Shown: positions 1-7,260, numbered from the stretch's first letter. The stretch is 15,739 nt of DNA from an uncultured Gardnerella sp. (GCA_947252975.1 CAMXWX010000021.1:1-15739), one strand, 5' to 3'. Numbers and translations: made by a program. Notes: generated by a model not told the origin, from the sequence alone.

Positions 1-2035
1 GACCATAAGACGTGCCTGCAACAATGGAATCTCCGACTTTAAGCGTACCTTGCTGAACAAGAACGGTTGCAACAGCACCGCGACCCTTATCCAAGCGAGC
101 TTCAACAGTTGCGCCACGAGCGTCCATGTTTGGATTCGCCTTAGGATCAAGCTCCGCATCTGTAGTCAAAAGAACAGCCTCAAGAAGCTTATCTACGTTG
201 GTCCCCTGCTTTGCGGAAATATTCACAAACATGGTGTCGCCGCCGTATTCTTCTGGCACAAGACCGTACTCTGTAAGCTGACCGCGCACCTTATCTGGGT
301 TTGCTCCAGCAACATCAATCTTGTTTACTGCAACAACAATAGGCACGTGAGCAGCCTGTGCGTGGTTGATTGCTTCAACAGTCTGAGGCATAACGCCGTC
401 GTCTGCTGCAACAACAAGAATTGCAACGTCTGTAAGCTCCGCACCACGAGCACGCATAGCTGTAAACGCTTCGTGGCCTGGTGTATCCAAGAACGTAATC
501 TTGCGCTTGTCGCCGTCTAAGGTGACTGTAACTTGGTAAGCGCCGATGCGCTGCGTAATGCCGCCAGCTTCGCGCGCTACAACATTCGACTTACGGATTG
601 TATCGAGCAAGCGAGTTTTACCGTGATCAACGTGGCCCATAACAGTAACAACTGGAGGGCGAGTTACAAGATTATCGTCTTCTTGAAGCTCTTCTTCGTC
701 TAAGTCAATATCGAACTGCTGAAGAAGCTCTTTATCTTCCTCTTCTGCAGAAACAAGGCTAATATTCCAGCCGATTTCTTCGCCAAGAATCTGGAATGTT
801 GTTTCATCCAAAGACTGCGTAGCTGTTGCCATCTCTCCAAGATGGAACAAAACAGTAACCAAAGCTGCTGGATTTACATCAATCTTTTCTGCCAAATCCG
901 AAAGCGTTGCTCCCTGACGAAGGCGAATCGTAGCGCCGTTACCCGAAGGAATACGCACGCCGCCAATAACTGGTGCTTTAAGCTCTTCGTATTCCCTGCG
1001 CTTTGCAAGACGATTCTTGCGAGCCTTAGAGGACTTTCCACCTTGGCGACCGAATGCACCTGCAGCTCCTGCGCGACCACGACCACCCCTGGATGGGCCT
1101 GCGTTTGGAGCACCTGCAGCCGCTGCTTGGAAGCTTGCAGCTTGGTTTGCGTTAAAGCGCGACTCTGCCGATGGGCGCGATCCTGCGCCACCATTGCCGC
1201 CGCCTGAACGATGCGAGCCTTGCCATTGGGAACGATTTGCTCCGTTACCACCATTGCCATTGCCGCCGCCTTGACGGTTTCCGCCGCGACCACCGCGACC
1301 ACGACCACCGCCGTTGCCGCCATTACCATTACCAGATCCTGGTTTTGAGCCACGAGCATTCTCTGCAGCAGCGCCTGGCCGCGACATTGGATGTGGGCGT
1401 GGAATGTCTCCAGGTGTTGGCGCGCGCATACCCTGCTTTCGACTAAACGGATTGTTTCCTGGACGAGGAGCGGCTCCCGAGCCAGAGCCTTGGTGTGGTC
1501 TAGGGCGTGGAGGCATTTGCGCAGAACGCTCTTGCTTAGCAGATTTAGATTCTGCACCACTGCGCTTTTCTGCGTTGCGCTTTGAATCGCCAGACCTAGA
1601 AGCATTATTAGGCTTTGCGTTTCCAGCCGAAGGCTTAGGAGTTGCATTGTTAGCAGCATGCGCATTAGAAGTCTTAGATTCGTGATTTTCATGCACTTTT
1701 TGCGCAGAATTCTGCTTTGCAAAAGACTTTTGTTCTGGCTTTTGATTAGCCTTCTTTTCTGCATTTTGACCATGAGATTCTGGCTTGCTATTAGACGCAG
1801 AATCCGCAGATTTATTAGACGCATGATCAACATTCTTAGACGCAGAAGGCTTCGATTCGCTCTTTGCAGCAGAATCCGCAGGCACAAATTCCGTCTTTAG
1901 ACGACGCACTACAGGAGCTTCAACAGTTGAAGAAGCGGACTTTACGAATTCGCCCATACTCTTCAAACGTTCCAATACGGTTTTACTATCTACACCAAAT
2001 TCTTTGGCCAGTTCGTATACGCGCTTTTTTACCAC
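1..2035 (-). CDS. infB: Translation initiation factor IF-2 (partial, 3' end off window)
   Basis: IF-2 is the cytoplasmic GTPase that brings initiator fMet-tRNA to the 30S subunit and promotes joining of the 50S. About 678 codons are present; the C-terminal domains lie beyond the left edge. The start is GTG at 2035, because the first residues ([17 protein letters not shown]) are the conserved IF2_N domain and AGGAG sits about 8 nt upstream. Residues about 30-230 are low-complexity and rich in Ser, Lys, Asn and Ala. Residues about 233-262 are Gly/Asn/Arg-rich with RGG steps. A second IF2_N-like domain covers about 359-430. The G domain is complete in its key motifs: GHVDHGKT at 467-474, DTPGH at 517-521, NKID at 571-574, and SAK at 607-609. 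The gene follows nusA after about 255 bases, the usual order. Confidence 0.97.
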   Translation of the reverse strand, partial: MVKKRVYELAKEFGVDSKTVLERLKSMGEFVKSASSTVEAPVVRRLKTEFVPADSAAKSESKPSASKNVDHASNKSADSASNSKPESHGQNAEKKANQKPEQKSFAKQNSAQKVHENHESKTSNAHAANNATPKPSAGNAKPNNASRSGDSKRNAEKRSGAESKSAKQERSAQMPPRPRPHQGSGSGAAPRPGNNPFSRKQGMRAPTPGDIPRPHPMSRPGAAAENARGSKPGSGNGNGGNGGGRGRGGRGGNRQGGGNGNGGNGANRSQWQGSHRSGGGNGGAGSRPSAESRFNANQAASFQAAAAGAPNAGPSRGGRGRAGAAGAFGRQGGKSSKARKNRLAKRREYEELKAPVIGGVRIPSGNGATIRLRQGATLSDLAEKIDVNPAALVTVLFHLGEMATATQSLDETTFQILGEEIGWNISLVSAEEEDKELLQQFDIDLDEEELQEDDNLVTRPPVVTVMGHVDHGKTRLLDTIRKSNVVAREAGGITQRIGAYQVTVTLDGDKRKITFLDTPGHEAFTAMRARGAELTDVAILVVAADDGVMPQTVEAINHAQAAHVPIVVAVNKIDVAGANPDKVRGQLTEYGLVPEEYGGDTMFVNISAKQGTNVDKLLEAVLLTTDAELDPKANPNMDARGATVEARLDKGRGAVATVLVQQGTLKVGDSIVAGTSYG

Positions 2036-2291
2036 TCAGTGTTCTCCTCAGTCTGTGGCAGCGTAAAACGAACGCAACCACTTTATATTGTTATAAGATT
2101 CTTACTCTTATGCTTTTTATTTAGATATCTCATAATGCGATATCTCATCGTGTAACCATGATTTCAACCATGATTTTGTACCTCGTTCCCTAGGCAAAAA
2201 GCTGCTAATAAGCCCAGATTGCAGCTTTCAGCTTACTCGAAACGTTGGATTCTCGGGAGTGTCGCAAGTTTGCTAAATACTAGCAAAAATC
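2036..2291. other. nusA-infB intergenic region with short direct repeats
   Basis: These 256 bases hold no convincing gene. A ylxR homologue, found here in many actinobacteria, is not visible. Two direct-repeat pairs are seen: GATATCTCAT at 2124-2133 and 2139-2148 (period 15), and AACCATGATTT at 2154-2164 and 2166-2176 (period 12). On the minus strand the region is AT-rich and could carry a promoter for infB, but I found no well-spaced -35/-10 pair. Confidence 0.6.
2196..2228 (-). terminator. Possible attenuator/terminator between nusA and infB
   Basis: On the minus strand AAAGCTGC and GCAGCTTT form an 8-bp perfect stem with a 15-nt loop, and the 3' arm runs into five T residues. It lies about 60 bases after the nusA stop. 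The stem is only half GC and the loop is long, so it is more likely a partial terminator than a full stop. Confidence 0.4.
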
Positions 2292-3338
2292 TTATTCCGC
2301 CGAATTAGAATCAGCGTTCATAGCTTCTTGCTTTTTAGCATGCTCTTCCGCAGACTCAATTCCAATCTTCCAACCAGTCAACTTTGCTGCAAGTCGCGCG
2401 TTCTGTCCCTCCTTGCCAATTGCAAGCGAAAGCTGAGAATCGTGAATAAAAGCAACAGCAGTCTGACTTTTCTCACTAACAACATGAACTTCAGTTACTA
2501 CTGCTGGAGACAATGCAGCGGAAACAAACTGTGCTGGATCTTGCGACCAATCAACAATATCGATTTTTTCTTGACCAAGATTTTCCAATACAGCACGAAC
2601 GCGCGAACCACCAGGACCAATCAAAGCACCCTTTGGATTAACGCCATCTGTGTTAGCGCGAACAGCAATCTTAGTACGAGCGCCAGCTTCTCGAGCAATT
2701 GCCATAATCGAAACAGCTCCCGAAACAAGTTCTGGAACTTCTCGCTCAAAAAGTCTGCGAACAAGATCTGGGTGAGACCTAGAAACAACTATTTCTGGTC
2801 CGCGCAAGCCGCGAGCAACGTTTACAACATAAACGCGAATACGCTCGCCGTGACGATACCTTTCGCCAGGAACTTGCTCTCTTCTAGGCAAAATGGCTTC
2901 AACATCTCCAACAGCAACGTGAATATTAGAAGGATCTTTAGAATCCTGCTGCACAATGCCGTTAATAAGCTTTCCTTTTTGACCCGAAAAAGCTCCAAAT
3001 ACGCGGTCATCTTCCACTTTGCGGAAAAGTTGAGTAATAACTTGGCGAGCTGTTGCTGCAGCAAGACGTCCAAAATCTCTAGGCGTATCGTCATACTCCT
3101 CGCCCAAAGTAAATGCTGGGTGAGGATTATCTTCTGTAGGAACACCTGGAATCTCATCGCGTGCCCATACAGTAAAGCAACCAGCACGCTCATCTAGCTC
3201 AACTCGAGCATGCCTTGCTGGGTGGGAAGTCTTCATGTATGCAAGACGCAAAGCCTCGGCGAGTGCCTCGTCCAGCTCGTCGGCATTAATCCCCTGCTGA
3301 GCCGCAAGCTGATGCATTCCCGCCAAATCCAATTCCAT
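2292..3338 (-). CDS. nusA: Transcription termination/antitermination factor NusA
   Basis: NusA binds RNA polymerase and nascent RNA and affects pausing, termination and antitermination. The protein is 348 aa, the short actinobacterial form without the C-terminal acidic repeats of E. coli NusA. Approximate layout: N-terminal polymerase-binding domain 1-118, S1 domain about 120-185, KH1 about 190-265 with its GPGG turn, and KH2 about 268-330 with GKEG (IAIGKEG-type loop seen as LAIGKEGQNARLA). An in-frame ATG lies 8 codons upstream at 3362, but 3338 is preferred because AGGAGG sits 9 nt before it and MELDLAGM is the normal family start. No rimP lies upstream: the next gene is divergent, so nusA is the first gene of the nusA-infB unit. 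Confidence 0.96.
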   Translation of the reverse strand: MELDLAGMHQLAAQQGINADELDEALAEALRLAYMKTSHPARHARVELDERAGCFTVWARDEIPGVPTEDNPHPAFTLGEEYDDTPRDFGRLAAATARQVITQLFRKVEDDRVFGAFSGQKGKLINGIVQQDSKDPSNIHVAVGDVEAILPRREQVPGERYRHGERIRVYVVNVARGLRGPEIVVSRSHPDLVRRLFEREVPELVSGAVSIMAIAREAGARTKIAVRANTDGVNPKGALIGPGGSRVRAVLENLGQEKIDIVDWSQDPAQFVSAALSPAVVTEVHVVSEKSQTAVAFIHDSQLSLAIGKEGQNARLAAKLTGWKIGIESAEEHAKKQEAMNADSNSAE

Positions 3339-3360
3339 CGTGCACGTCCTCCTGTGATTC

Positions 3361-3520
3361 ATTTATAAATTTTCACTTATAAAATTAACTTATTCTTCTT
3401 TTATACGTTTTACGCATAACAAAACGCTAAAATCTAATTTTAACAAGTATGTAAAGCGCAAAATTTTATGACTATGATTAAAAATGTTAAGCATAAAATG
3501 TTAGACACAAAGCAAGCCAA
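3361..3520. promoter_or_regulatory. AT-rich divergent promoter region (nusA / lipoprotein)
   Basis: Some 295 bases separate the two divergent starts (3338 and 3634). The stretch is strongly AT-rich and no gene is supported. On the minus strand TATAAA at about 3398-3403 is a -10 candidate for nusA. On the plus strand TATGAT at about 3472-3477 and TAAAAT near 3494-3499 are candidates for the lipoprotein gene. None has a good -35 at proper spacing, so individual assignments are weak. Confidence 0.3.
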
Positions 3521-3633
3521 CATTGGTCACAGTCACGGACTATTTTAGTAGATTATGCAGACACGTTTTGTTTTGTTCTAAAGCCTTGCAAGGCGTGCAA
3601 AATATTATCAAACGCGTAGCAAAAGGTGTTCCA

Positions 3634-4536
3634 ATGCACAAAAAAAAGTTTGTTCTAGTATTTGCATCACTTATTGCTGTATTAATGGCTTCTAGCGCTT
3701 GCTCGGGATCAGGGCAATTTAATAACGTTAACAACACTGCGGTTCGTTCATCTAAAAGCAATAATGAGTGCTACCAAGTTCTACAAAGCGCAAAGCACAA
3801 TCAAAAAATCGTAGATCAACAAGAAGCAAACGTAACTAGAAACAACTTGCAAAATGCTGCGAATTCTTGGAAAAACGTTGCAATACAATGCAACGCACGA
3901 TTTGCTCAAGGCGTTGTTTTTAGCGCGCAAAACACCTGGAGATTGGCCAACTTAAGTCAAGGCAACGAAAGTGGAGCAGCAAACGCCCCTAAAATCGCAA
4001 ATCAAATGGAATCAAGCGTTTACAAAAAATTGTATGACTTTGCAAATAGTACTAGTAACTTGTATTGGAATCACGACCCACTTGCAAAAGCGGCATTAGA
4101 ACAAGACAAACTAGCTTTTATGTTACAAACTTTAGCTGCAAAAGATGTTGATAATGTTTCCTTAAGACAAAGCGATATTACAGCTACGATTGCTAACATG
4201 CTTATGCACTTTGCTTCAAGCGGAAGCGACTTGCGACAAAAAGTATACGAAATACCGCAAAAGAATCTGGACTCTGGCGTTGCAAAAGACGAAGCTAGCG
4301 CAAAAGACTTGCCAATAGTTGCAATAGCGTATATGGATTGCGCGCGCGGAGAACTAGACGCGCTAAATCAAGCTATTTTCCCTACAAACAAAGACGGTAG
4401 CGTAAATCATAGCGCACTTTCTAGCAACACAAATCAAGAGTTTATTGAGATTCTTGCAAACATTGCTATTTCGCATATTATGAGCGCGTACGCTTATGGA
4501 TATCCTAGCGATTCTTCTATGATTTTTGCGCTTTGA
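3634..4536 (+). CDS. Putative secreted lipoprotein, function unknown
   Basis: This is a 300-aa protein and the only plus-strand gene in the window. The reading frame is open from 3523, but ATG 3634 is chosen because AAAGGTG lies 7 nt upstream and the following 23 residues form a textbook lipoprotein signal: MHKKK, a hydrophobic core, then a lipobox ending SSAC with Cys23 as the expected lipidated residue. A short Ser/Gly/Asn linker follows. The rest is Asn/Gln/Ala-rich and mostly helix-like, with three further Cys (ECYQ, IQCN, DCARG) and no motif I know. It is probably anchored on the outer face of the membrane. The stop codon lies inside a long inverted repeat. I do not recognise the family and cannot exclude a solute-binding or adhesion-related role. 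Confidence 0.85.
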   Translation: MHKKKFVLVFASLIAVLMASSACSGSGQFNNVNNTAVRSSKSNNECYQVLQSAKHNQKIVDQQEANVTRNNLQNAANSWKNVAIQCNARFAQGVVFSAQNTWRLANLSQGNESGAANAPKIANQMESSVYKKLYDFANSTSNLYWNHDPLAKAALEQDKLAFMLQTLAAKDVDNVSLRQSDITATIANMLMHFASSGSDLRQKVYEIPQKNLDSGVAKDEASAKDLPIVAIAYMDCARGELDALNQAIFPTNKDGSVNHSALSSNTNQEFIEILANIAISHIMSAYAYGYPSDSSMIFAL

Positions 4537-4581
4537 CTGAGCTTGAAATTGCATAGCGCGTTTCAAGCTCCTTCAAAGCGC
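4528..4581. repeat. Long inverted repeat overlapping the lipoprotein stop codon (hairpin 1)
   Basis: GCGCTTTGA (4528-4536) pairs with TCAAAGCGC (4573-4581), and GAGCTTGAAA (4539-4548) pairs with TTTCAAGCTC (4561-4570). A symmetric CT/CT internal loop separates the two stems, and the apical loop is 12 nt. All 19 pairs are perfect. It could act as a 3'-end hairpin for the lipoprotein mRNA, but no T-run follows on the plus strand. Confidence 0.85.
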
Positions 4582-4594
4582 TGAGCCACTCAAG

Positions 4595-4613
4595 GCAGAA
4601 GCACTGCTTCTGC
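4595..4613. repeat. Inverted repeat (hairpin 2)
   Basis: GCAGAAGC and GCTTCTGC flank a 3-nt loop (ACT), giving a perfect 8-bp stem. It lies 13 bases after hairpin 1 in a gene-free stretch. Confidence 0.8.
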
Positions 4614-4623
4614 GCGGCGAAGA

Positions 4624-4650
4624 CGTTCGCACGGCTAATCCGTGCGAACG
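4624..4650. repeat. Inverted repeat (hairpin 3)
   Basis: CGTTCGCACG and CGTGCGAACG form a perfect 10-bp stem around a 7-nt loop GCTAATC. The octamer GGCTAATC spanning the loop recurs in hairpin 5 (4716-4723). Confidence 0.85.
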
Positions 4651-4652
4651 AC

Positions 4653-4694
4653 GACCTGCATTTTCGCTTAAAGCGTAGCGCGAAAAGACAGGTC
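4653..4694. repeat. Two-tier inverted repeat (hairpin 4)
   Basis: GACCTG (4653-4658) pairs with CAGGTC (4689-4694), and TTTTCGC (4661-4667) pairs with GCGAAAA (4680-4686). A 2 x 2 internal loop separates the stems and the apical loop is 12 nt. This is the same layout as hairpin 1 with different sequence. Confidence 0.8.
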
Positions 4695-4701
4695 AGGGCG
4701 C

Positions 4702-4735
4702 AAAAAAGGGCTTCTGGCTAATCGCCAGAAACCCT
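4702..4735 (-). terminator. Intrinsic terminator of tRNA-Ser (hairpin 5)
   Basis: On the minus strand AGGGTTTCTGGC and GCCAGAAGCCCT form a 12-bp stem with one internal mismatch and a 5-nt loop (GATTA), followed by six T residues. It begins 6 nt after the tRNA 3' end, as expected for a tRNA transcription unit. Confidence 0.85.
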
Positions 4736-4740
4736 GCTTG

Positions 4741-4826
4741 CGGATGAAGCGAGATTTGAACTCGCGGAGGGTGTAGCCCTCACACGCTTTCGAGGCGTGC
4801 TCCTTAGACCGCTCGGACATTCATCC
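4741..4826 (-). tRNA. tRNA-Ser, anticodon CGA
   Basis: The minus strand folds as an 86-nt class II tRNA. The acceptor stem is GGATGAA/TTCATCC with discriminator G. The anticodon stem CACGC/GCGTG holds loop CTCGAAA, giving anticodon CGA for UCG codons. The long variable arm is GAGGG-CTACA-CCCTC, typical of serine tRNA, and the T arm is GCGAG-TTCAAAT-CTCGC. The 3' CCA is not encoded (the genome continues CAA), so it must be added by the nucleotidyltransferase. Confidence 0.96.
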
Positions 4827-4900
4827 TTTGCGCCAATCGCAAATACGCAAAACGCAAATGCAAAAAGAAACGCAACTTTTCAATTGTAAAACAACCCTAG

Positions 4901-4929
4901 AATATATAAGACGCATGGCGCGTTGACAC
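4901..4929 (-). promoter_or_regulatory. Candidate promoter of tRNA-Ser
   Basis: On the minus strand GTGTCA (4929-4924, 4 of 6 to consensus) and TATATT (4906-4901, 5 of 6) are separated by 17 nt. Transcription would start near 4894, about 68 nt before the tRNA 5' end. The leader contains several near-copies of TTTGCG (about 4833-4876). Confidence 0.4.
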
Positions 4930-5841
4930 TCACCCAAGCTCCTCGATCGTGCGCTTAGCACGAATCGCGTTTGCTCGCACACCAAGCTCCTCGTCTTTAG
5001 GGTATTCAACATATTCCAAAGTCAAGCCATTTGCTGCAATCGGACCAGTAGAGCCTTCTCGAATAGGATTTTCAATCTTATTTTTGAACCAATCAACAGA
5101 ACGCTTTGCACACCCAACTTGCACGCACGCCCCAACAAGCGAACGAACCATGTTATGCGCAAACGCGTCTGCAACAATAGTAAACTCAAGCAAACCGTTC
5201 TCAATGCAAGGAATTTTTCCAGTTGATTTAGATAAACAGCTCCCCACGAAAACGCGATTCCAAACAGCCTTTTTAACGCACCGAATCGTAGTCCCACCAG
5301 GATTCGGCCGCGCAAAAGAGCCAAAATCGTGCAAACCAACAATCAAAGACGCCGCCTGATTCATGGCATCAACGTTTAAGTCGTAGTCAAGTTGCAACAC
5401 AAAGCCACGCATACGCGGATCCAAATTCGCGCGATTCGCAGCATCACTAATCCTATACACGTATGTGCGATCCAACGCAGAAAAACGCGCATCAAAACCG
5501 CTTGGCGCAATGCTTACGCTGTGAATCGAAATGTCTTTAGGCAAAACGCCACAAAGCCTATATTCCAAGGCTTTTACTGGCGTAAGATTTGTGTGACCGA
5601 CGCAATTTTGCAAAATGGATTCCGAAACGTCTAAATGGCAAACTTGGTAAGATGCGTGAACGCCCGTATCTGTGCGGCCAGCAACGCTAAGGCGCAAAGG
5701 TTCGCTAGCATCGTCTTTATTCACGCGCAAAACCTTATGCAATGCGTCTTCTAAAACACCTTGAACGGTGCGCAAAGTAGGCTGCTTTGCCCAACCATAA
5801 AAATCGCCGCCATCATACGCTAAATCCAAACGAAGACGCAT
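4930..5841 (-). CDS. truA: tRNA pseudouridine(38-40) synthase TruA
   Basis: TruA isomerises uridine to pseudouridine at positions 38-40 of the tRNA anticodon arm. The protein is 303 aa, a normal bacterial size. The N-terminus MRLRLDLAYDGGDFYGWAKQ matches the family opening, and the catalytic aspartate is D58 in AGRTDTGVHA. The C-terminal half carries the conserved NMVRSLVG segment. The start is supported by AAAGG about 7 nt before ATG 5841. truA commonly follows rplQ in actinobacteria; here a hydrolase gene and a tandem repeat sit between them. The tRNA-Ser gene follows 103 bases downstream. Confidence 0.96.
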   Translation of the reverse strand: MRLRLDLAYDGGDFYGWAKQPTLRTVQGVLEDALHKVLRVNKDDASEPLRLSVAGRTDTGVHASYQVCHLDVSESILQNCVGHTNLTPVKALEYRLCGVLPKDISIHSVSIAPSGFDARFSALDRTYVYRISDAANRANLDPRMRGFVLQLDYDLNVDAMNQAASLIVGLHDFGSFARPNPGGTTIRCVKKAVWNRVFVGSCLSKSTGKIPCIENGLLEFTIVADAFAHNMVRSLVGACVQVGCAKRSVDWFKNKIENPIREGSTGPIAANGLTLEYVEYPKDEELGVRANAIRAKRTIEELG

Positions 5842-5854
5842 TCAAAACCTTTCC

Positions 5855-5902
5855 AAACAGACCTACAAACAGACTTACAAACAGACCTACAAACAAACTT
5901 AC
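5855..5902. repeat. Four-copy 12-bp tandem repeat upstream of truA
   Basis: Four consecutive 12-bp units read AAACAGACCTAC, AAACAGACTTAC, AAACAGACCTAC, AAACAAACTTAC on the plus strand, with no spacers. They fill the gap between the hydrolase stop codon (5904-5906) and the truA ribosome binding site. Copy-number change would alter the truA leader length in 12-nt steps. Confidence 0.95.
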
Positions 5903-5903
5903 A

Positions 5904-7208
5904 CTAGTTTTCCTTATCTGAAGGCACACTAGCGAGCGCAAAAGCACTCATAACGCTACGAATCAACTCATATGTCTTTGAATCCATATGCATTGCAATC
6001 TTCAATAATGCAGGAACAACCTCCGACCAATGCGAAGACATCTCGTCGAAAGTCGAGTACCCTAAACTACTAAACATGCTGTAAACACTATCAATTCTGC
6101 GTTTTCTCTCTTCAAATGGCAAACTCATCATCCACTCGTTTGCAGCTTTAGAAACGGCCAGAGCTCGCGGAGTTACACAATCGCAGTAGTCAAAATCACC
6201 ATCTTTAACTTGCCAATACATGCCAAAATGTTGCATTAATCCAATCGAATCAGCAGCTGTAACCTTATACGGCACTCCCGTATCCATAATCAATCCAATA
6301 AAAGCAGATTGCGGAACAACTTTTTCGATTCTGGAAACAACGCGAGAAAAAACCTTTGGATCAACAACATCCGAGCCAAAACTAGGACCGTCCATTGAAT
6401 AGATTTTATTAATATGATTTCCAAGGCTTCGATCTTTCGCGTCTAATCGCATTGCCGCGTATGCAGCCATATTCCCGCCTTTTGAATGGCCCACAACAAA
6501 TATTTTAGGATTATCACTTAAATCGCAATCACTTAAATCGCAATCATTGCTATTTTCTAGATTGCTCTTATCTAAATCACTATTCTTAAAATCACTCTTC
6601 TTATTAAACAAATTCGCAAAATAATCACCAACACTGCTAAAAATCCCACGAATACCGCCACTTTTGCAAGAATCTTTACATGCGCGCCTAGATATAGAGA
6701 GCAAATACTCCGCCGCCGACTCCTGCGCTGGCACTGGGCAGCGAAATGCCATGTTAAAGTCTTCCTTCCAGCCAACAAGCGTGTTATCTGTTCCTCTAAA
6801 AGCAACAACAAAGCAGCTATACCCAATGCAATCTGTTAAATCAAAAGTAACAGCCGCAAATTGCTGTTCGCAAGAGTCATCAATATTCGACTCATCAAAA
6901 CGTTCAAGAACCTCACCAACACGCATGCCCCTATAACGCGGGCTAGACTCAACAGCCAAAAGTAGATTCTTGCGAAACTCATCTACCTTAGTAGAACCAG
7001 AGCTAAACATTGAAGAAAAATCCTCGCCGCGAAGCAATTCGCTTAAAGGAACGGTTGCTAGTGCGTTAGAATCGTCATTATACTTTGGAATCGATTCAGG
7101 CATGCAAATATACGCCAACTCGCATAAAATAAGCGAATCTACGGCGTTGAATTTTCGCTCTTTAAAATTAGTAAAATCGTTATTCAGTAAATCGAGAATA
7201 TTTGACAT
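5904..7208 (-). CDS. DUF2974/Mbeg1-like alpha/beta hydrolase (putative lipase-type)
   Basis: This is a 434-aa predicted cytoplasmic serine hydrolase with no signal peptide. The N-terminus (MSNILDLLNNDF, then FNAVDSLILCELAYI) matches the opening of DUF2974/Mbeg1-like proteins. FRGTD at 137-141 and the nucleophile elbow GHSKG at 240-244 (Ser242) are the lipase-like core. Residues about 204-233, just before the nucleophile strand, form an Asn/Asp/Ser/Leu-rich insert with pentapeptide-like steps (SDLDK, SNLEN, CDLSD twice). Substrate is unknown. No Shine-Dalgarno precedes ATG 7208, but the start fits the family and a -10 element lies close upstream. It sits between the rplQ terminator and truA. 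The family assignment is from memory of the motifs. Confidence 0.85.
   Translation of the reverse strand: MSNILDLLNNDFTNFKERKFNAVDSLILCELAYICMPESIPKYNDDSNALATVPLSELLRGEDFSSMFSSGSTKVDEFRKNLLLAVESSPRYRGMRVGEVLERFDESNIDDSCEQQFAAVTFDLTDCIGYSCFVVAFRGTDNTLVGWKEDFNMAFRCPVPAQESAAEYLLSISRRACKDSCKSGGIRGIFSSVGDYFANLFNKKSDFKNSDLDKSNLENSNDCDLSDCDLSDNPKIFVVGHSKGGNMAAYAAMRLDAKDRSLGNHINKIYSMDGPSFGSDVVDPKVFSRVVSRIEKVVPQSAFIGLIMDTGVPYKVTAADSIGLMQHFGMYWQVKDGDFDYCDCVTPRALAVSKAANEWMMSLPFEERKRRIDSVYSMFSSLGYSTFDEMSSHWSEVVPALLKIAMHMDSKTYELIRSVMSAFALASVPSDKEN
6513..6542. repeat. Two-copy 15-bp tandem repeat inside the hydrolase gene
   Basis: ATCACTTAAATCGCA occurs twice in a row (6513-6527, 6528-6542), encoding the duplicated pentapeptide CDLSD. 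The period keeps the reading frame. Flanking sequence to about 6590 is a more diverged version of the same low-complexity pattern. Confidence 0.9.
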
Positions 7209-7214
7209 AGTTCA

Positions 7215-7251
7215 ATAATAATTGATACCAGATATAGAAAATATATGTCAG
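7215..7251 (-). promoter_or_regulatory. Candidate promoter of the hydrolase gene
   Basis: On the minus strand CTGACA (7251-7246) is followed after 18 nt by TGG-TATCAA (7227-7222), an extended -10 type. A second -10 candidate, TATTAT (7220-7215), would place the transcription start at about the A of the ATG at 7208. Either choice gives a leader of about 0-8 nt, in line with the missing Shine-Dalgarno. Confidence 0.4.
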
Positions 7252-7260
7252 ATATAGAAA
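7229..7260. repeat. 12-bp direct repeat pair with 20-bp period
   Basis: CAGATATAGAAA occurs at 7229-7240 and 7249-7260. The 20-bp period, about two helical turns, would put both copies on one face of the DNA, and they overlap the candidate promoter of the hydrolase gene. The right copy also overlaps the T-run of the rplQ terminator. An operator is possible but unproven. Confidence 0.6.

Noticed and set aside
50..520. Plus-strand open frame opposite the IF-2 G domain
   Set aside because: A shadow of infB; its Cys/Asn-rich product resembles no protein.
874..1887. A long minus-strand open frame inside infB
   Set aside because: It is out of frame with the IF-2 reading frame, which has the conserved domains, and is rich in repeats of a few residues caused by the low-complexity DNA.
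2328..3197. A long plus-strand open frame opposite nusA
   Set aside because: The antisense strand of a well-supported gene, with no ribosome binding site and no family motif.
3523..3633. N-terminal extension of the lipoprotein gene from ATG 3523
   Set aside because: It would bury the lipoprotein signal 37 residues in and has no ribosome binding site; ATG 3634 has one.
4698..4710. The 13-mer GCGCAAAAAAGGG shared with the secY leader
   Set aside because: Simple A-tract sequence in unrelated contexts; likely coincidence.
4528..4735. CRISPR array interpretation of the hairpin cluster
   Set aside because: The units differ in sequence and length, so there are no direct repeats with regular spacers.
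4741..4826. tRNA-Ser as a phage or island attachment site
   Set aside because: No integrase gene and no second copy of the tRNA 3' end were seen in the window.
4923..4928. A perfect TTGACA on the plus strand beside the truA stop
   Set aside because: No -10 element at suitable spacing and no plus-strand gene downstream.
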